This document shows, piece by piece, positions 52,811 to 64,000 of a stretch of 64,000 bases of DNA. Position 1 is the first letter of the stretch, and the number at the start of each line of letters is the position of its first letter. A program made the position numbers and the translations under genes. This stretch comes from Favolaschia claudopus. Lineage: Eukaryota; Basidiomycota; Agaricomycetes; Agaricales; Mycenaceae. The stretch is from the NCBI GenBank assembly GCA_037176885.1, contig JAWWNJ010000120.1, positions 372,001-436,000 of the forward strand, written 5' to 3'. Below the pieces are notes generated by a model. It was not told where the DNA came from, searched no databases, and was given only the letters and a program-made list of their open reading frames with translations.

Positions 52811-55559
52811 CAAATTGCCCTTACAGACACATGTCCAAAGGTATCTACCACCGTCCTACATTTTGTTCTTACGCGAATTGGTTTCATCTCGTACTTAAGA
52901 AGTAATACTTCGAACACGCCTACTCTACATTCTCGCCGTTATTTTGCTTGGAGCGTCTATATTATCGCATGCAAAAAATCTCTTCCTCCGATTGTATCTT
53001 CCTGCGAATATCCAAAATTCAAAACGGTAGGTCATTCTCACGTCCAAGGCTGATCTTCAGATGTTCCACCACAACTCATTTCTCGAGCTACATTCCGTAT
53101 CCTGCCATGTCCTTATTCCTAATGTTTTACTGTATCTATCCGATTTTTCACTCGTCGTTCGTTGGGTTACAACCCCAATTTTACGCCTTCCTGATTGCGA
53201 CTCTTGGCGAGCGTGCGTTGCGACTCTTCGTTTGGCGACGAGCTGGTTGTTACATTCTCCAATGATTCAGGCTTCAAGTTTGTCTGCATCTACACTGCAA
53301 TCTGGGACTTGAACATCTGTCTCGAGATATTTCAGCTGGTGTCTGCAGCCTCCCAGATTCTGTGATTTAGATTGGTCTGGATTTTCATGTCGACAACATT
53401 ATAATTACGAATACGCGGGTTGGCCTAGAGCGATATTCCGCCCGGATGTCGATGCGCTTTGGCTTTGCCTCATGCTCCCAGCACTCTTGAACGGCGGAGC
53501 TCTTATCCCATGAATTTCCCGTTAAGTCTCCTGCTAAGCCTTGAGTCTGCCTTACTTGTGTTGCCGAATTGGTTAATCCATCGTCGACGGTTTCACCTTT
53601 ATTTTCCTGGCTCTTTCAAGGTTTCCTTATCGAATCTCGCGATATTCGCATTTGTCCTTACCTGGTTTCGAATATCTCGTTCTTCGTTCCGATACTGTCG
53701 ATTGACTTCTGCGGTATCACCTACGATTTAATCGTTCGTCAGTATAGAAGGCCTACCCATGGTTGACTGTTCAGCTTCTGTCAAGTTCCTATCTTCACGA
53801 CCACTGCCGCATCATTTGAGAGCGAGTGCTCGCTGAATACCACGTTGCTCGAAATATTTCACTCCGACCACGGGCCCAGGTACACCTGATAATGCATTGT
53901 GTATTCATTTACTGCCTCAACCAATTCGGGCGATGGGCTCACTCTCATCGCTCCTATTAAATACGCGCTCAGTTCAAAGTATCGCTCCTTGTTGATCTTA
54001 CCCAATTGTTTCCATGTATTGGTTCCGTTCCATTTTGTTCCCTGTCTTGACTCCGTTGGATCTTGTTCTCTGTCTTGATCTTCCGATTCCGTGCTTCCAT
54101 CTATCCGAATTCAAATTTGACCTGATTGAGATCTACTTGAACTTTACCACTCTTGACTCGATAAGCTCTACTGGGACTTGACCACTCTTGACTCGGACAT
54201 CTGACTGGTCAGAAATTACCTTCAAATTTGAACTCTTGCGAAGAGCTGGATTTGGTTCAACTTTATATCTTTCCTGAGGCTTCAAGTCGCCATAACCAGT
54301 TCAGTTTCGAGATTTGGTATTCGGGACCATCACCAACCTAAGGATACCAGTCTTTCCTACCATTCTCATCCCTGACTGGCGTAATTCGCGGTGGATATAT
54401 GCTGGCGACCTTCCTTCACGGCGCATATATTATTCTTACAGTTTTTCATGAAATGTAGTCGACGCTGAGACTCTTCCCTCTCAATTCACAGTGTTCCGGA
54501 AGAGCGGCTGTCTACGTTGATCTGGTTCAACTCGCTCATGAGTCCAAACTCCTGATAATGGAACTCAGGTAAGCCTTATTGGGAAGAGAGACGTGTTACA
54601 ACCAAAACCGTATTCTTAACCGCTAAATATCCGCGCTGTTGTATCTGCTATGTGGAACCGCAGCCTTTGCCTGGGAATCCCTCTTCGAGCCCGGACACTT
54701 CATTTCAGCGACTGTATGCTCACATCCTACGAGTCTAAGACTTTCATTGCGCATCGAATTACTTTTAACAAGGGTATTGACAACCGCCCGCAAACTTTTT
54801 CGGCTTAGAAGATATTCCGTGGTTTTACTCCAATATTCCTGTGGAATAACTTAAACTCGTTACACTGAGGTCATTTGCTATAGCCAATGCCGCTGGTATC
54901 CTCATGGGCTCATGATACAGTGATATAAGCAAGACCGACACCGTAAATTCCTCGGGAATGATTTTCATCGGCAGGAATTTCAACCGAGTTCAATCTTGAT
55001 CTAATTATCTTCCGAGACGCCTACTACCTGAATTATCTCAGCAGCCGCCTTCTTTTGGGTTAGTCGTGGTCTCTTGTGATGCCCTCGCCTGGCGTCTTCT
55101 CTCTTGGGTGCCTTCGCGTGCATCCCGTCGCTCCACGACCAGGAGTGCAGCCGGCTAGATTCCCCGGCGTCTTCTCCTCACCCACACCTAACTATGGCTG
55201 CCTCTCTATCAATAAACCAAGCGTGAATGAAGCGACAGTCACAAGACAGTTTTCTGGTTGAACCTGCCAGTGTTTTCTTCGATGTTGAACCTCCACTGGT
55301 TTGAAACATGGGACAAGGTGATAGTCGAAGACTCAAATGTGGCTTTTCGCCGATATTATATCCGACTCCGTTCGGTGCCCTTGTCTGCTACAGTTTTGGC
55401 AGCCATAGAATTCTAATGTGCCTAGTATCACTCCACGGCCCTTGCAGTGGAAGACACCAAGCCTGGAAGCTCAATGATTTCCCTAATCTAAGTCTGTTTT
55501 ATCACTAGTGAATACTCTGCCCTTCATTCAAGAGGAAAGGCGCGCAAAACAGAGAAAAC
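52811..55559. other. Long non-coding interval
   Basis: Pyrimidine-rich on the + strand with many short frames, none resembling a known protein. 'ttgactcg/cttgactc' phrases recur around 54,040-54,200. It could be an old, mutated element or true intergenic sequence. Confidence 0.35.
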
Positions 55560-55752
55560 ATGGTATTTTGAACTGCCTTTCCTTTTTCGGGGGTAGTTCA
55601 CACGATGGAAGGCCGCTGCCAAGCCCGGCCAAAGATCGGGAGCCGGGTCCGAAATGGGCCGAAGAGTTGACCGAGAAGCCCGAGGGCTGAGCTCAACAGC
55701 CGCCGCAACAGCGCCGCAGGGCGGAAGGCCCCGAAGGGCCCGCTCGCTGCGT
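55560..55752. repeat. Repeat P, GC-rich arm (inverted relative to 49,445-49,650)
   Basis: Shares, on the opposite strand, the phrases gaactgcctttcc, cggccaaagatcggg-like and agctcaacagccgccgcaacagcgccgcagggcgg with the right arm of copy 1. Confidence 0.7.
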
Positions 55753-55964
55753 CGGGCTTAATTTTTATAGCTTGTGAAAGTTCACAATATATTGAGTGAC
55801 ACTCAATATATATTGACAGCCAACTCACACTATATATTGTCTGTCTCGTCAAGCTATACACACCATATTGCGACTTGTATGTAGCTCTATTCACACTCCA
55901 ATATATGAGGTACATTTGTATCATAAGGGGTTTTGAATTTTTTTACACAACGAACAGCATAGTG
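55753..55964. repeat. Repeat P, AT-rich core, copy 2
   Basis: Complete about 212-bp core from tcgggcttaattttta to aacgaacagcat with the hairpin CAATATATTGAGTG / CACTCAATATATATTG. It serves as the un-inserted reference for both the MITE A copy 3 and the Helitron insertion. Confidence 0.85.
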
Positions 55965-56069
55965 TCGGGCTTAATTTTTATAGCTTGTGAAAGTTCACAA
56001 TATATTGAGTGACACTCAATATATATTGACAGCCAACTCACACTATATATTGTCTGTCTCGTCAAGCTA
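55965..56069. repeat. Repeat P, AT-rich core, copy 3, left part (split by the Helitron)
   Basis: Tandem to copy 2; reads to ...cgtcaagcta, where the Helitron begins. The right part is at 63,717-63,817. Confidence 0.88.
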
Positions 56070-56791
56070 TCTATTATACAAATGGGAGTCTTCCGTAATG
56101 TCGTTTGTCTTTTGTCTTTGTCTGGAGACAAATGCTCGGACAAACATTGATCACTGCCACATGCCTCGGTGTCTCACACCGTCGTCCTGCGTCCTCACTC
56201 ATCTCTGTCTCTCTTCGTCTACATATTTGCGACGTTGGCCTCTGGCTCTTCAATGATCCCTGACTTCTGACTTCTGATCTCCCTCTGAACTCTTTACCAC
56301 TTTGACTCCATCAACAACGACATCCGCTCTCTCGACTTCATGTCACTCCATAAGACCTCAAGGACCTTCGAAACCTCTACGATACTTTGTTTTGTGCTCT
56401 AAGTAAGCTTTGATGTACCTACTTTAGCTAATAGATATTGCTTTCTACACCTCTCTTTGGCAAAATGTGACGCGACTTTCAATGCATGAATAAGTCTTGG
56501 TGCTGCAAGTCCCTTTCGTAACCTCAGTCACGGAGCCTTGAAACCTGAGCAAAACCACCCGGAAAAATCTGTGCTCGCATTGGGATGAGGCTCTCTGACC
56601 TTTGGTTTTTGGTAGCGGCAATTTTCTTGCTTATTAGTATGCAGTGCGTGTTTCTCTGTTTATATTCAGTATACGAGCTCATTTTGCCTTCGACACTCAA
56701 CAGACCTACTCCGCCATCGTCCGCTACTCGCTCCTCTCCGTCTCTGGCCGATCGACAACCTGGCCGTGCGCGCCATGCACGGAACGCAGCG

Positions 56792-59700
56792 ATGGCGCCT
56801 CCATATCGCGTTCCTCGACTTCCTGGACGCGTCTCTCGTGGTCGAAGACCTTTCCAAGACATTGGTAACAACCAGCAGCAAGGCAGCAGGGACTCAAGTA
56901 CCCAAAGCTCGGCTTCGTCAAGTGTCGACAACCAACGCGCATCTCAGCGTGATGCGGATCGTCAACGGCAGCTCGCCCTCCAAGAGACCCCAAGTCGTCG
57001 TCGGCGTCGCGAACCTCAGCGTCCGGACCAGGAAAATCAACGGCCAACTTCCCCAACTCCGGGAGCATCGACGTCTCGGAGACAAATCGACGGTCCTGTG
57101 CGTATGGCGGTGGCACTGCACTCGGAGGAAAAAATTACTGATCTCGGCGTCCTAGGTGAATGTTTCTGGTCTCCAAACTCCTCCTGCGACTGCGCCGATG
57201 CGACAGCAAACTCAACATGCCGCAGGGCAACAGCTTCGTCGCCAACGTGAGGCTCAGCAGCGTCCGCAACAGCCACAGGAACCAGGTGCAGCTTCTGCAA
57301 GATCTGCGAGTCAACAGGCGCGAAGGGAACGCGAACGACTGCAACGGGAGAATGGTCAACGTCCGGCAGGTCAACCTCTGCCGCCGCCGCCTCAGACTGC
57401 TGCACAAAACGCAGCATCGGCAGCACGCTCGGCGAGTCAACAAGCACGGCGTGAACGCGAACGGCAGCAGCGGGTGAATGGGCAACCTCCTCCTCCACCA
57501 CCACCTCAGAATCCGGTGCCATCAAGACGATCAGAAGCGCAGCGTGCCCGCCGGGAACGAGAACGACAGCAACGCGAAAATGGGCACCTCCCAACACCTC
57601 CACCAACTCAGCGTCGTCCGCGCAATCAGCAGCAGAATGCTGCACGTAAGTCTGTGTTCATGCTAAGTGGACGGTGATCTAATTACTTTCGGTTTAGCCC
57701 GTCTTGCTGCTGCCCTACCGCCTGCTCGCCGCCCGTATGTCGAACCCGCAAGTCGGCATGACCTGGGGCGAATGAACATCGTGTGCCGTCATTGCAAGGC
57801 GTTGCATTGGATGGGGGAGCGGACTGCCAGTTCCAGTGACGACGCCCCCGAGTTCGGGTCTTGCTGCAATCATGGCAAGGTCACGTTGGAGAAATTAACA
57901 GAGCCGCCAGCGCCGCTTCAGCGTCTGTTTACCGAGATGGACCCGCGTTCTAAAGAGTTTCGGAAGAACATGGCGCAGTACAACACCGCCCTCTCCTTCA
58001 CATCTCTCGGCGTCAACGAGGATCATGCTATCAACAACGGCCGTGGTCCACCTGTCTTCCGGATTCACGGCGAGCTTTGCCATCGTTCGGGGTCTCTTCT
58101 CCCCGCTGCGGGGCACGCTCCAACGTATGCTCAGCTCTACATTCATGAACCCCGTGCAGCTCTCGAGTATCGCATGCAAAATAATCCGTCTCTCAGTCGT
58201 GAAACAATGGAAACCCTTCAAACTGTCATCCGAGATAACAACCCCTACGCAAACCTCTTCCAGCACTCACATGAAGTTCTTCGTAACCTTGGAGAAGACG
58301 CTGCGGAGGATCACTGTGTCCGACTTTGCGTGGCACCTGGCGTGCATGCCCGGCGCGGAAACCTGCCCACTGCGGATGAAGTCGCAGTCATCTTACCGGG
58401 AGGAGATCAGTCTCGCGCTGAACCTCGCGACATCATCCTCCGTCGGCGCAATGGCCCTCTCATGCGCATCAATGACCTCCATCCTGCCTACACCCCACTC
58501 TATTATGTCATTCTCTTTCCGCGTGGCGAGAGCGGCTGGCATCCCGACCTGAAGCTCAACGAACCTGATAAAGATTATCCAGGCCGTTTGACTCAAACCC
58601 GTTATGTTGCGTACCGACTTCACCAACGCCGGGATGAGCCGCCCACCATACTGCGTGGCGCTCGGCTGCTTCAGCGCTACATGGTGGACATGTGGGCTTC
58701 TGCAGACCAGAATCGACTTCGGTTCCTGCGTATGAACCAGGGACTGCTTCGTGCTTCTGTCTACAATGGTCTGGAAGATGCCTTTCATGCCGCTGATGAT
58801 GATCTTGACCTCAACGAGGTCGGGCAGCGCGTGATTCTCCCTTCCAGCTACATCGGTGGTCCAAGACACATGGGTCAGCGTTTCCAAGACTCAATGGCCA
58901 TTGCTAGGTACTACCGCTCTGTCGACCTTTTCATTACCTGCACAACGAACCCGGATTGGCCTGAGATCACCCGCGAGCTTCTTCCTGGCCAGCAGCCTGC
59001 TGACCGGCCTGACTTGGTTGCCCGTGTATTCCAGCTCAAGAAGAAAGCCATCATCGACGATATCTATAAAAACGGAATCTTTGGTCGGGTTGTTGCTTAT
59101 GTCTACACGATCGAGTTTCAAAAGCGCGGGCTTCCCCATATCCACATTCTAATCTTTCTTGCTCTCGGGGAGAAGCTCCTCACCCCCGAAGACATCGACT
59201 CGGCCATTTGGGCTCGATGGCCCGATCCTGACACCCAACCCCTGCTCTTTGCTACGGTCAAGAAGTGCATGGTGCATGGTCCGTGCGGCGCTGCGAACCT
59301 GCGTTCTCCTTGCATGGAGAATGGCCATTGCACAAAGCGCTTTCCCAAACCTTTCCGTGATCAGACATCGACTGACAAGAATGGCTATCCCGAGTACTAC
59401 CGTCCAGAAGATGGTCGGGCTTTCGATGTAGGCGGCTTTATGGCCGATAACTCCTGGATCATTCCATACAGCCCCTACCTCTCCGCCAAGTACAACTGTC
59501 ACATCAACGTGGAGTGTGCTGCGTCGCTTTCATCGTTCAAATACCTCTTCAAGTATATTCAGAAGGGCGGGGATGTCGCAGGAATGCAGGTGCAGAACAA
59601 GAGGGACGAGATTACTCGGTGGATCGAAGGACGCTACATTTCAGCCGCTGAGTCTGCGTGGCGGATTTTCCACTTTGATATGCATGACCAAGTGCCCACC

Positions 59701-61963
59701 GTGAAGCGTCTTCAGGTATGTCTCTCCTTCTCCCCTTATGTGAGCTTTCTCTGATTGAGTCTTCCCTGCTCTATAGGTTCATCTCCCAGGGCAGCATTTG
59801 GTGACATACGACCCGGGTGAAGATCCACGAGAGGTTCTTGAGAGGGCTGCGACAGAGCGGACGTCCCTTACGGCCTTTTTTGAGGCCAATGCTGATCAAG
59901 GTGCTCTTGGTGAACTTGCGCGTCAATACACCTATCAAGAGTTTCCGCAGCATTTTACGTGGAAAAATGGCAAGGACGAAAAGAGATGGGCTGTGCGTCG
60001 CCAAGGGTTTGCTCTGGGGAGGATGTTCTTTGTTCCACCAAACGGCGGCGAGCGCTTCTATCTGCGCACCCTTCTTACCATTGTGAAGGGACCAACCTCT
60101 TTCCGAGCGCTTCGTACTTATCAAGGTGTCATTCATCCGACCTTCCTTGATGCCTGCCTTGCTCGGGGACTACTCGAGGATGACGGTGAATGGAAGCAAT
60201 GTTTGGGGGAGGCATGCCTCATGCAAACAGGCTCCCGTCTGCGCCAGCTGTTTGCCACCCTTCTCCTTTTCTGTGAACCGTCTCGCCCACACCATCTCTG
60301 GGTCGAGTTCCGGAGCAAGATCTGTGACGACCTTGCACATCGTCTCCAGATAATGGGCCGCAATCCAACAGAGGAGGATGTCTACGACTATGGCCTTTTC
60401 CTGCTCGATAAGCTGTTGAAGGAGTCAGGGCGTAGTCTCAGGGATTGGCCGGTCATGCCACTTCCAATCAAGGACTGGGACGCGGAGGTGGACAACCCGC
60501 TCATCGCAGAGCAACTGAACTATGATCACGACGCTGAACGTGCTCGAGCAGAGGATAATATTCTCAAGCTTAATGCAGAGCAACGTTCAGCGTTTGACAA
60601 GATTGTTGCCTCTGCGCGGGATGAGCTTGGTCGAACCTATTTTCTACACGGGCCAGGCGGGACTGGAAAGACCTTTGTCTACAAAACCTGCTGTCATCTC
60701 CTGCGCTCTGAGGAGCGCATTGTCCTTTGTGTCGCATCATCTGGAATCTCTGCTCTCCTGCTTCCCGGAGGCCGCACCTCCCATTCGATGCTCAAAATCC
60801 CAGTTGAGGGCATTAATGCTGAGTCCTTTTGCAGCATTCCGAAAAATAGTCAACGCGCTGACCTCATGAGGCGTGTTGTGCTCATCTTTTGGGATGAAGT
60901 TGGGATGCAGGATCGATATGCTTTAGAAGCGGTTGATCGCACGCTTCGGGACCTGCGCAACAATCAGCGTCCGTTCGGCGGTGTGACAGTGGTTTTCGGT
61001 GGTGACTTCCAGCAAATTCTTCCAGTTGTTGTGCGTGGTTCTCGGGAGGAAATTGTCGGCGCTTCAATTCAGCGTTCCCAAATCTGGCAACATATTGAAG
61101 TCCTCCATCTCCGGCAGAACATGCGACTCGAATCAGGTGGGCAGGACCAGCGAGATTTTGCTGCGTGGCTGCTTGATGTTGGTCATGGACGCAACATCTC
61201 GCCCGAAGGAAATATTCAGCTGCGGGATGGAATGCGGTGTAACTCCGCCTTGGATATGGTCAACTTCATTTACCCCAATGTCAACGCAAACCCTCCTCCT
61301 CCTCCCGAATACTTCCTCAACCGTATGATTCTCGCTCCTCGAAACACTGATGTTAACGATGTAATCCTCCAGAAGATGTCTGGCGAGTCACGGACCTACT
61401 TCAGTGCTGACAAAGTCATCGAGGAGGCAGGCGCCGATGGTGATGACAATTTCGATGACCGCCAGCTTCCAGTAGAATTCCTGCGCTCACTGAATGCTGC
61501 CAGCCTTCCCCCAGGGGAGCTAAACCTCAAACTCGGTTGTCCTCTTATCCTCCTTCGCAATCTCGCTCCTGCAAAAGGCCTTTGTAATGGAACCAGGATG
61601 GTGCTTCTCCGCATGTCGGAGCGCGTTCTCGAGGTTCGTTTAGTCGGTGGTGACAATGATGGCGACATTGCTTTCATTCCCCGAATATCTCTTTCCCCTA
61701 CCAACTCTGCCGACTTCACATTCAAATTCACTCGGCGGCAATTTCCCCTTCACCTTGCTTTTGCTTTGACCATTAACAAGTCGCAAGGTCAATCGGTGAA
61801 ATTTGTTGGCCTAGATCTACGTGTTCCTGTGTTCTCGCACGGACAACTGTATGTAGCTCTTTCACGCGCAACATCTGAGCAGCGCATTAAAGTACTGTTA
61901 CCGGACAATGCTACCACTGATGAAACTGTAAATGTAGTTTATCCCGAGGTCCTACTTGACTAG
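56792..61963 (+). CDS. Helitron RepHel: HUH replication initiator plus Pif1-type helicase
   Basis: Four exons (56,792-57,097; 57,156-57,645; 57,698-59,715; 59,777-61,963) give about 1666 residues without a stop or frameshift. The first 270 residues are low-complexity (Gln/Arg/Pro with repeated QQARRERER). Then come a Cys/His zinc-like segment (VCRHCKALHW), the Helitron-like N-domain (SYIGGPRHMGQRFQDSMAI), the HUH motif HIHIL (about residue 745), the tyrosine region FKYLFKYIQKGGD (about 875-885; two Tyr, Y2 type), and the helicase with Walker A GPGGTGKT (about 1230), WDEVGM, GGDFQQILPVV and the C-terminal LTINKSQGQ and YVALSRA motifs. It would nick and unwind DNA for rolling-circle transposition. 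The ATG at 56,792 is chosen because sequence before it looks like a hydrophobic or intronic stretch; 56,585 is an alternative. Confidence 0.93.
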
Positions 61964-62458
61964 CTAATGTATTATTTGAATTATTTCTACTCCTCTCGAC
62001 CCCCTCTTGACCACAGTCTTGACTTAGTGCTTTTTGGAATACGGGCTTACGAATTTATTATGCTTAACTCTGCCCTCCTAATGACAACAACTAGAATGAT
62101 CAATTATTCAAGTACTGTATAGGTTATTAATGATTTGTTCCAGCTAAGTATCCCTGAGACGTACTTGACTTAAGGTCGTTGAAGCTGCCTTCCAAATTGA
62201 GGGAGTGACTTTGGGATTAAACAGCGCCAAACTACTTTGTTCGACTGTTTATTGCTTCGAGGTTTCAAACCGACCTCGCCGAACCTTTTGACAACTTGAA
62301 CTGCTCCCATTGTATGTTTTATTCCGCCCTTATTTTTCTTAAAAATCTACAAAGTCCCCTCCTATGCAAACTCACATTAGCGGAGGAACTGCCAAACGGA
62401 TTCCAAGTCACTGTGTGTCACACTGGTCACGCTCAAAAAATTTCCTTCCTCTACAATC

Positions 62459-63423
62459 ATGGCTCACTATGGGCGTTTGGCTGGTGTTATGCTTTTTGAG
62501 AACGCTCGCACTCTTTCCCCCAGAGTCACTATTTTCGATGCTATTGCTGTGGCCACAGACGGAACTGAAGTCCTGGGCTCTGTCCGCCATTTCAATTCTC
62601 AAGAAGACCAGCCTCCAATCAAGGTTCCAAACGGTGTCTACCTAGCTGAAATTCGGGTACTTTTTTTCTCATAGCTCTCTTTCTAAATAATGTCTGAATC
62701 CTTGCAGGTTGTCATACGTGAGGATGGGTTCAATGTATTCTCGGAGGAGCCAAGCAGGTATGCTTTCGTCGGTGACCTCAAACGTGTAAGTCTCTCCTTT
62801 GCAAGCATATTCTATGCTCATTTCTAAATACAGTGGACCCCCATTGAGGTTCTGGATCCCAGTCCTCCCGCAGCCACTATCACCATTCTGGGACTGACCA
62901 CCAAGGACGACAAAAAGGCTGGCACGTTCGAGATGGAAGCTGAGCAATATTCCCTTGCCCATGCTGAGGCCAAGTCTGCGGCAGAGAATGCAGCCAAGGA
63001 TAGTGGCAGGCCTGCTGTTCCTCCGCCCAAATCCATGCTCCGTGTGGCCGGTTTCTTCAATGCTGACTCGCCTCGCTACAAAAACAAGAAGTTCCCTGTT
63101 CCGTGGCTTGGCAGGCTTTCTTTTGTGATCGGTACTCTGGCAGGAGTTTCGGAGGAGCTAGAAGGGACTGCCGTGATCAAGCGTCTGCGACTTGAGGTGG
63201 ACGACGTAACCTTTGTCAATGGCCCATCCGGCGGTGCTACTGGACCTCCGGTTACTCCGGCCCCAGCAGCCAGCAGCAGCGGTAAGTATTTTTCACCTCT
63301 AACACAGCTCTGTATTAGCTCACTATGCTTTTAGGTCAGAGCCGCTTCTCTAGCTATTCCCGGAAGCGTGCCCGGGTCGAGGATGCACCTCCAACCAGCA
63401 GCCCAACGCCCAACTCTAGCTGA
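62459..63423 (+). CDS. Second Helitron gene, putative single-strand DNA-binding/OB-fold-like accessory protein
   Basis: Four exons (62,459-62,656; 62,708-62,785; 62,834-63,281; 63,335-63,423) give about 270 residues with consistent frames. Phrases include IFDAIAVATDGTEVLGSVRHF, a YLAEIRVVIREDGF segment, then RYAFVGDLKRW at exon joins, SRLxxGFFNADSPRYKNKKFPVPWLGR-type alternation of strands, and RLEVDDVTFVNG. The C-terminus has a Pro/Ala/Ser linker and a basic SRKRARVED nuclear signal. Similar beta-rich proteins occur beside Helitrons in Agaricomycetes, as I recall. The alternating hydrophobic pattern would suit an OB fold, and an RPA-like role has precedent in plant Helitrons. The fold is inferred only. 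It lies 495 bp downstream of RepHel, inside the Helitron ends. Confidence 0.65.
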
Positions 63424-63690
63424 ATTCAAATTTTAGACATTGATCTCAGGCTTCCCCTCATTCGTTCACTTCGTACACCTCGCTCCTTTTGACAACTGCC
63501 TCTCCTCTTCATTCCCTAATTCAAACTCCTCCATAACTCATTGACTGCATGTAATCTATCCTTACCTCGGCTTCAGATTTTACATTCATGTTTATAGTTC
63601 ACCGCTTAATTACCTACCAAAAAAGTATCTACACTAAGTAGCACCTCTGTTTGTTTGAGTGACAATGCATTTGCTTTGTTTACATATTTT

Positions 63691-63716
63691 CGTAGCGGAG
63701 CACGAGTTCCTGCTAG
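63691..63716 (+). other. Helitron 3' terminal hairpin and CTAG end
   Basis: AGCGGA pairs with TCCTGCT (one bulged T) around an 8-nt loop, followed immediately by AG of CTAG at 63,713-63,716. This is the standard Helitron termination structure. Confidence 0.75.
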
Positions 63717-63817
63717 TACACACCATATTGCGACTTGTAGCTCTATTCACACTCCAATATATGAGGTACATTTGTATCATAAGGGGTTTTGAATTTTTTT
63801 ACACAACGAACAGCATA
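63717..63817. repeat. Repeat P, AT-rich core, copy 3, right part
   Basis: Continues from 56,069 across the Helitron: tacacaccatattgcgacttg... to aacgaacagcat. Confidence 0.88.
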
Positions 63818-64000
63818 CTCATAGGCCTTGCGACCTTCTGTTGCAAGTTGTCCCCGTGGTCCTGGGCTTTCCTTGGTAGAGAAGAGGGCACTATCACAAA
63901 CTGGAGGGAGCTGTAGAAAATCTCTAATTGTGGCCATTGCTCCAAGTGTCTCGTGTGACATTGCTGGATATATCTGGCGAAGACGTCGGTCAAACTTCCC
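63818..64000 (-). pseudogene. Pif1-type helicase fragment at the window edge
   Basis: Minus-strand frame reads KFDRRLRQIYPAMSHETLG, then IRDFLQLPPVCDSALFSTKES (helicase motif III region with GDF changed to RDF) and stops matching where repeat P begins (EGRKAYE). It runs off the right edge. Probably a second Helitron helicase broken by repeat P. Confidence 0.6.

Larger units (their letters stand above)
56070..63716 (+). mobile_element. Complete Helitron (7647 bp)
   Basis: The 5' end is TCTATTATAC and the 3' end is CTAG, inserted exactly between A and T: host ...AAGCTA at 56,069 and TACACACC... from 63,717, with the intact site AAGCTATACACACC seen at about 55,852-55,865. A short hairpin (AGCGGA ... 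TCCTGCT) directly precedes CTAG. No target duplication, as expected for Helitrons. It carries an intact RepHel gene and a second spliced gene, both on the + strand. Confidence 0.93.

Noticed and set aside
56585..56791. N-terminal extension of RepHel with a hydrophobic segment
   Set aside because: A membrane-like leader makes no sense for a Rep-helicase and the stretch contains intron-like signals; the ATG at 56,792 is preferred.
1..64000. CRISPR arrays, tRNA or rRNA genes, bacterial promoters or terminators
   Set aside because: None seen; the window is fungal and repeats present are transposon or minisatellite repeats.

Overview
This 64 kb window is eukaryotic and almost certainly from a filamentous basidiomycete (Agaricomycetes). 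The supports are many short (about 45-60 nt) GT-AG introns inside coding regions, a CxC2-type KDZ transposase, a DIRS-like retroelement, an endonuclease-less Penelope-like reverse transcriptase, a Helitron, an rve-type integrase, and a DUF6589 protein beside a RecQ-like helicase. I see no operons, tRNAs, rRNAs or CRISPR. Almost everything supportable is a mobile element, a relic of one, or a host gene fragment broken by one. It reads as a gene-poor, repeat-dense compartment.

Layout. 0.9-4.2 kb: decayed KDZ transposase. 4.4-6.2 kb: two MITEs around a broken FAD monooxygenase. 7.0-13.2 kb: a cluster of hAT-like elements (8-bp target duplications, palindromic internal motifs) around a LINE ORF1 relic that carries an insertion with telomere-type repeats. 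13.3-16.7 kb: an unidentified multi-exon gene with a MITE in an exon, then a truncated integrase-type transposase. 18.1-20.4 kb: Penelope-like RT split by a 523-bp MITE with a 9-bp duplication. 21.7-22.8 kb: a second MITE of that family, itself holding another MITE. 22,828-28,497: a complete-looking 5.67 kb DNA transposon with a helicase and a DUF6589 protein on convergent strands. Its TAGTCT/AGACTA ends and 9-bp duplication match the two MITEs. 29.2-38.2 kb: nested MITEs, a Pif1-type helicase relic, and a hammerhead-ribozyme-like core. 38.5-43.5 kb: an unidentified gene interrupted by a DIRS-like element. 43.7-45.5 kb: a small LTR element whose only gene encodes a KH-domain protein. 46.1-47.3 kb: a decayed copy of the proteasome subunit gene RPN1. 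47.3-55.6 kb: mostly non-coding, including a 52-bp minisatellite. 56,070-63,716: a complete Helitron (5' TC, 3' CTAG, A^T insertion site verified against a neighbouring empty copy) carrying RepHel and a second spliced gene.

The most rewarding parts are (1) the helicase/DUF6589 transposon with its non-autonomous dependants, (2) the Helitron with its second gene, and (3) the KH-domain LTR element. In at least three places a MITE sits in an open reading frame, and notionally removing it with one duplication copy makes the frame continuous again. All family names rest on motif recognition by eye; no database search was possible.
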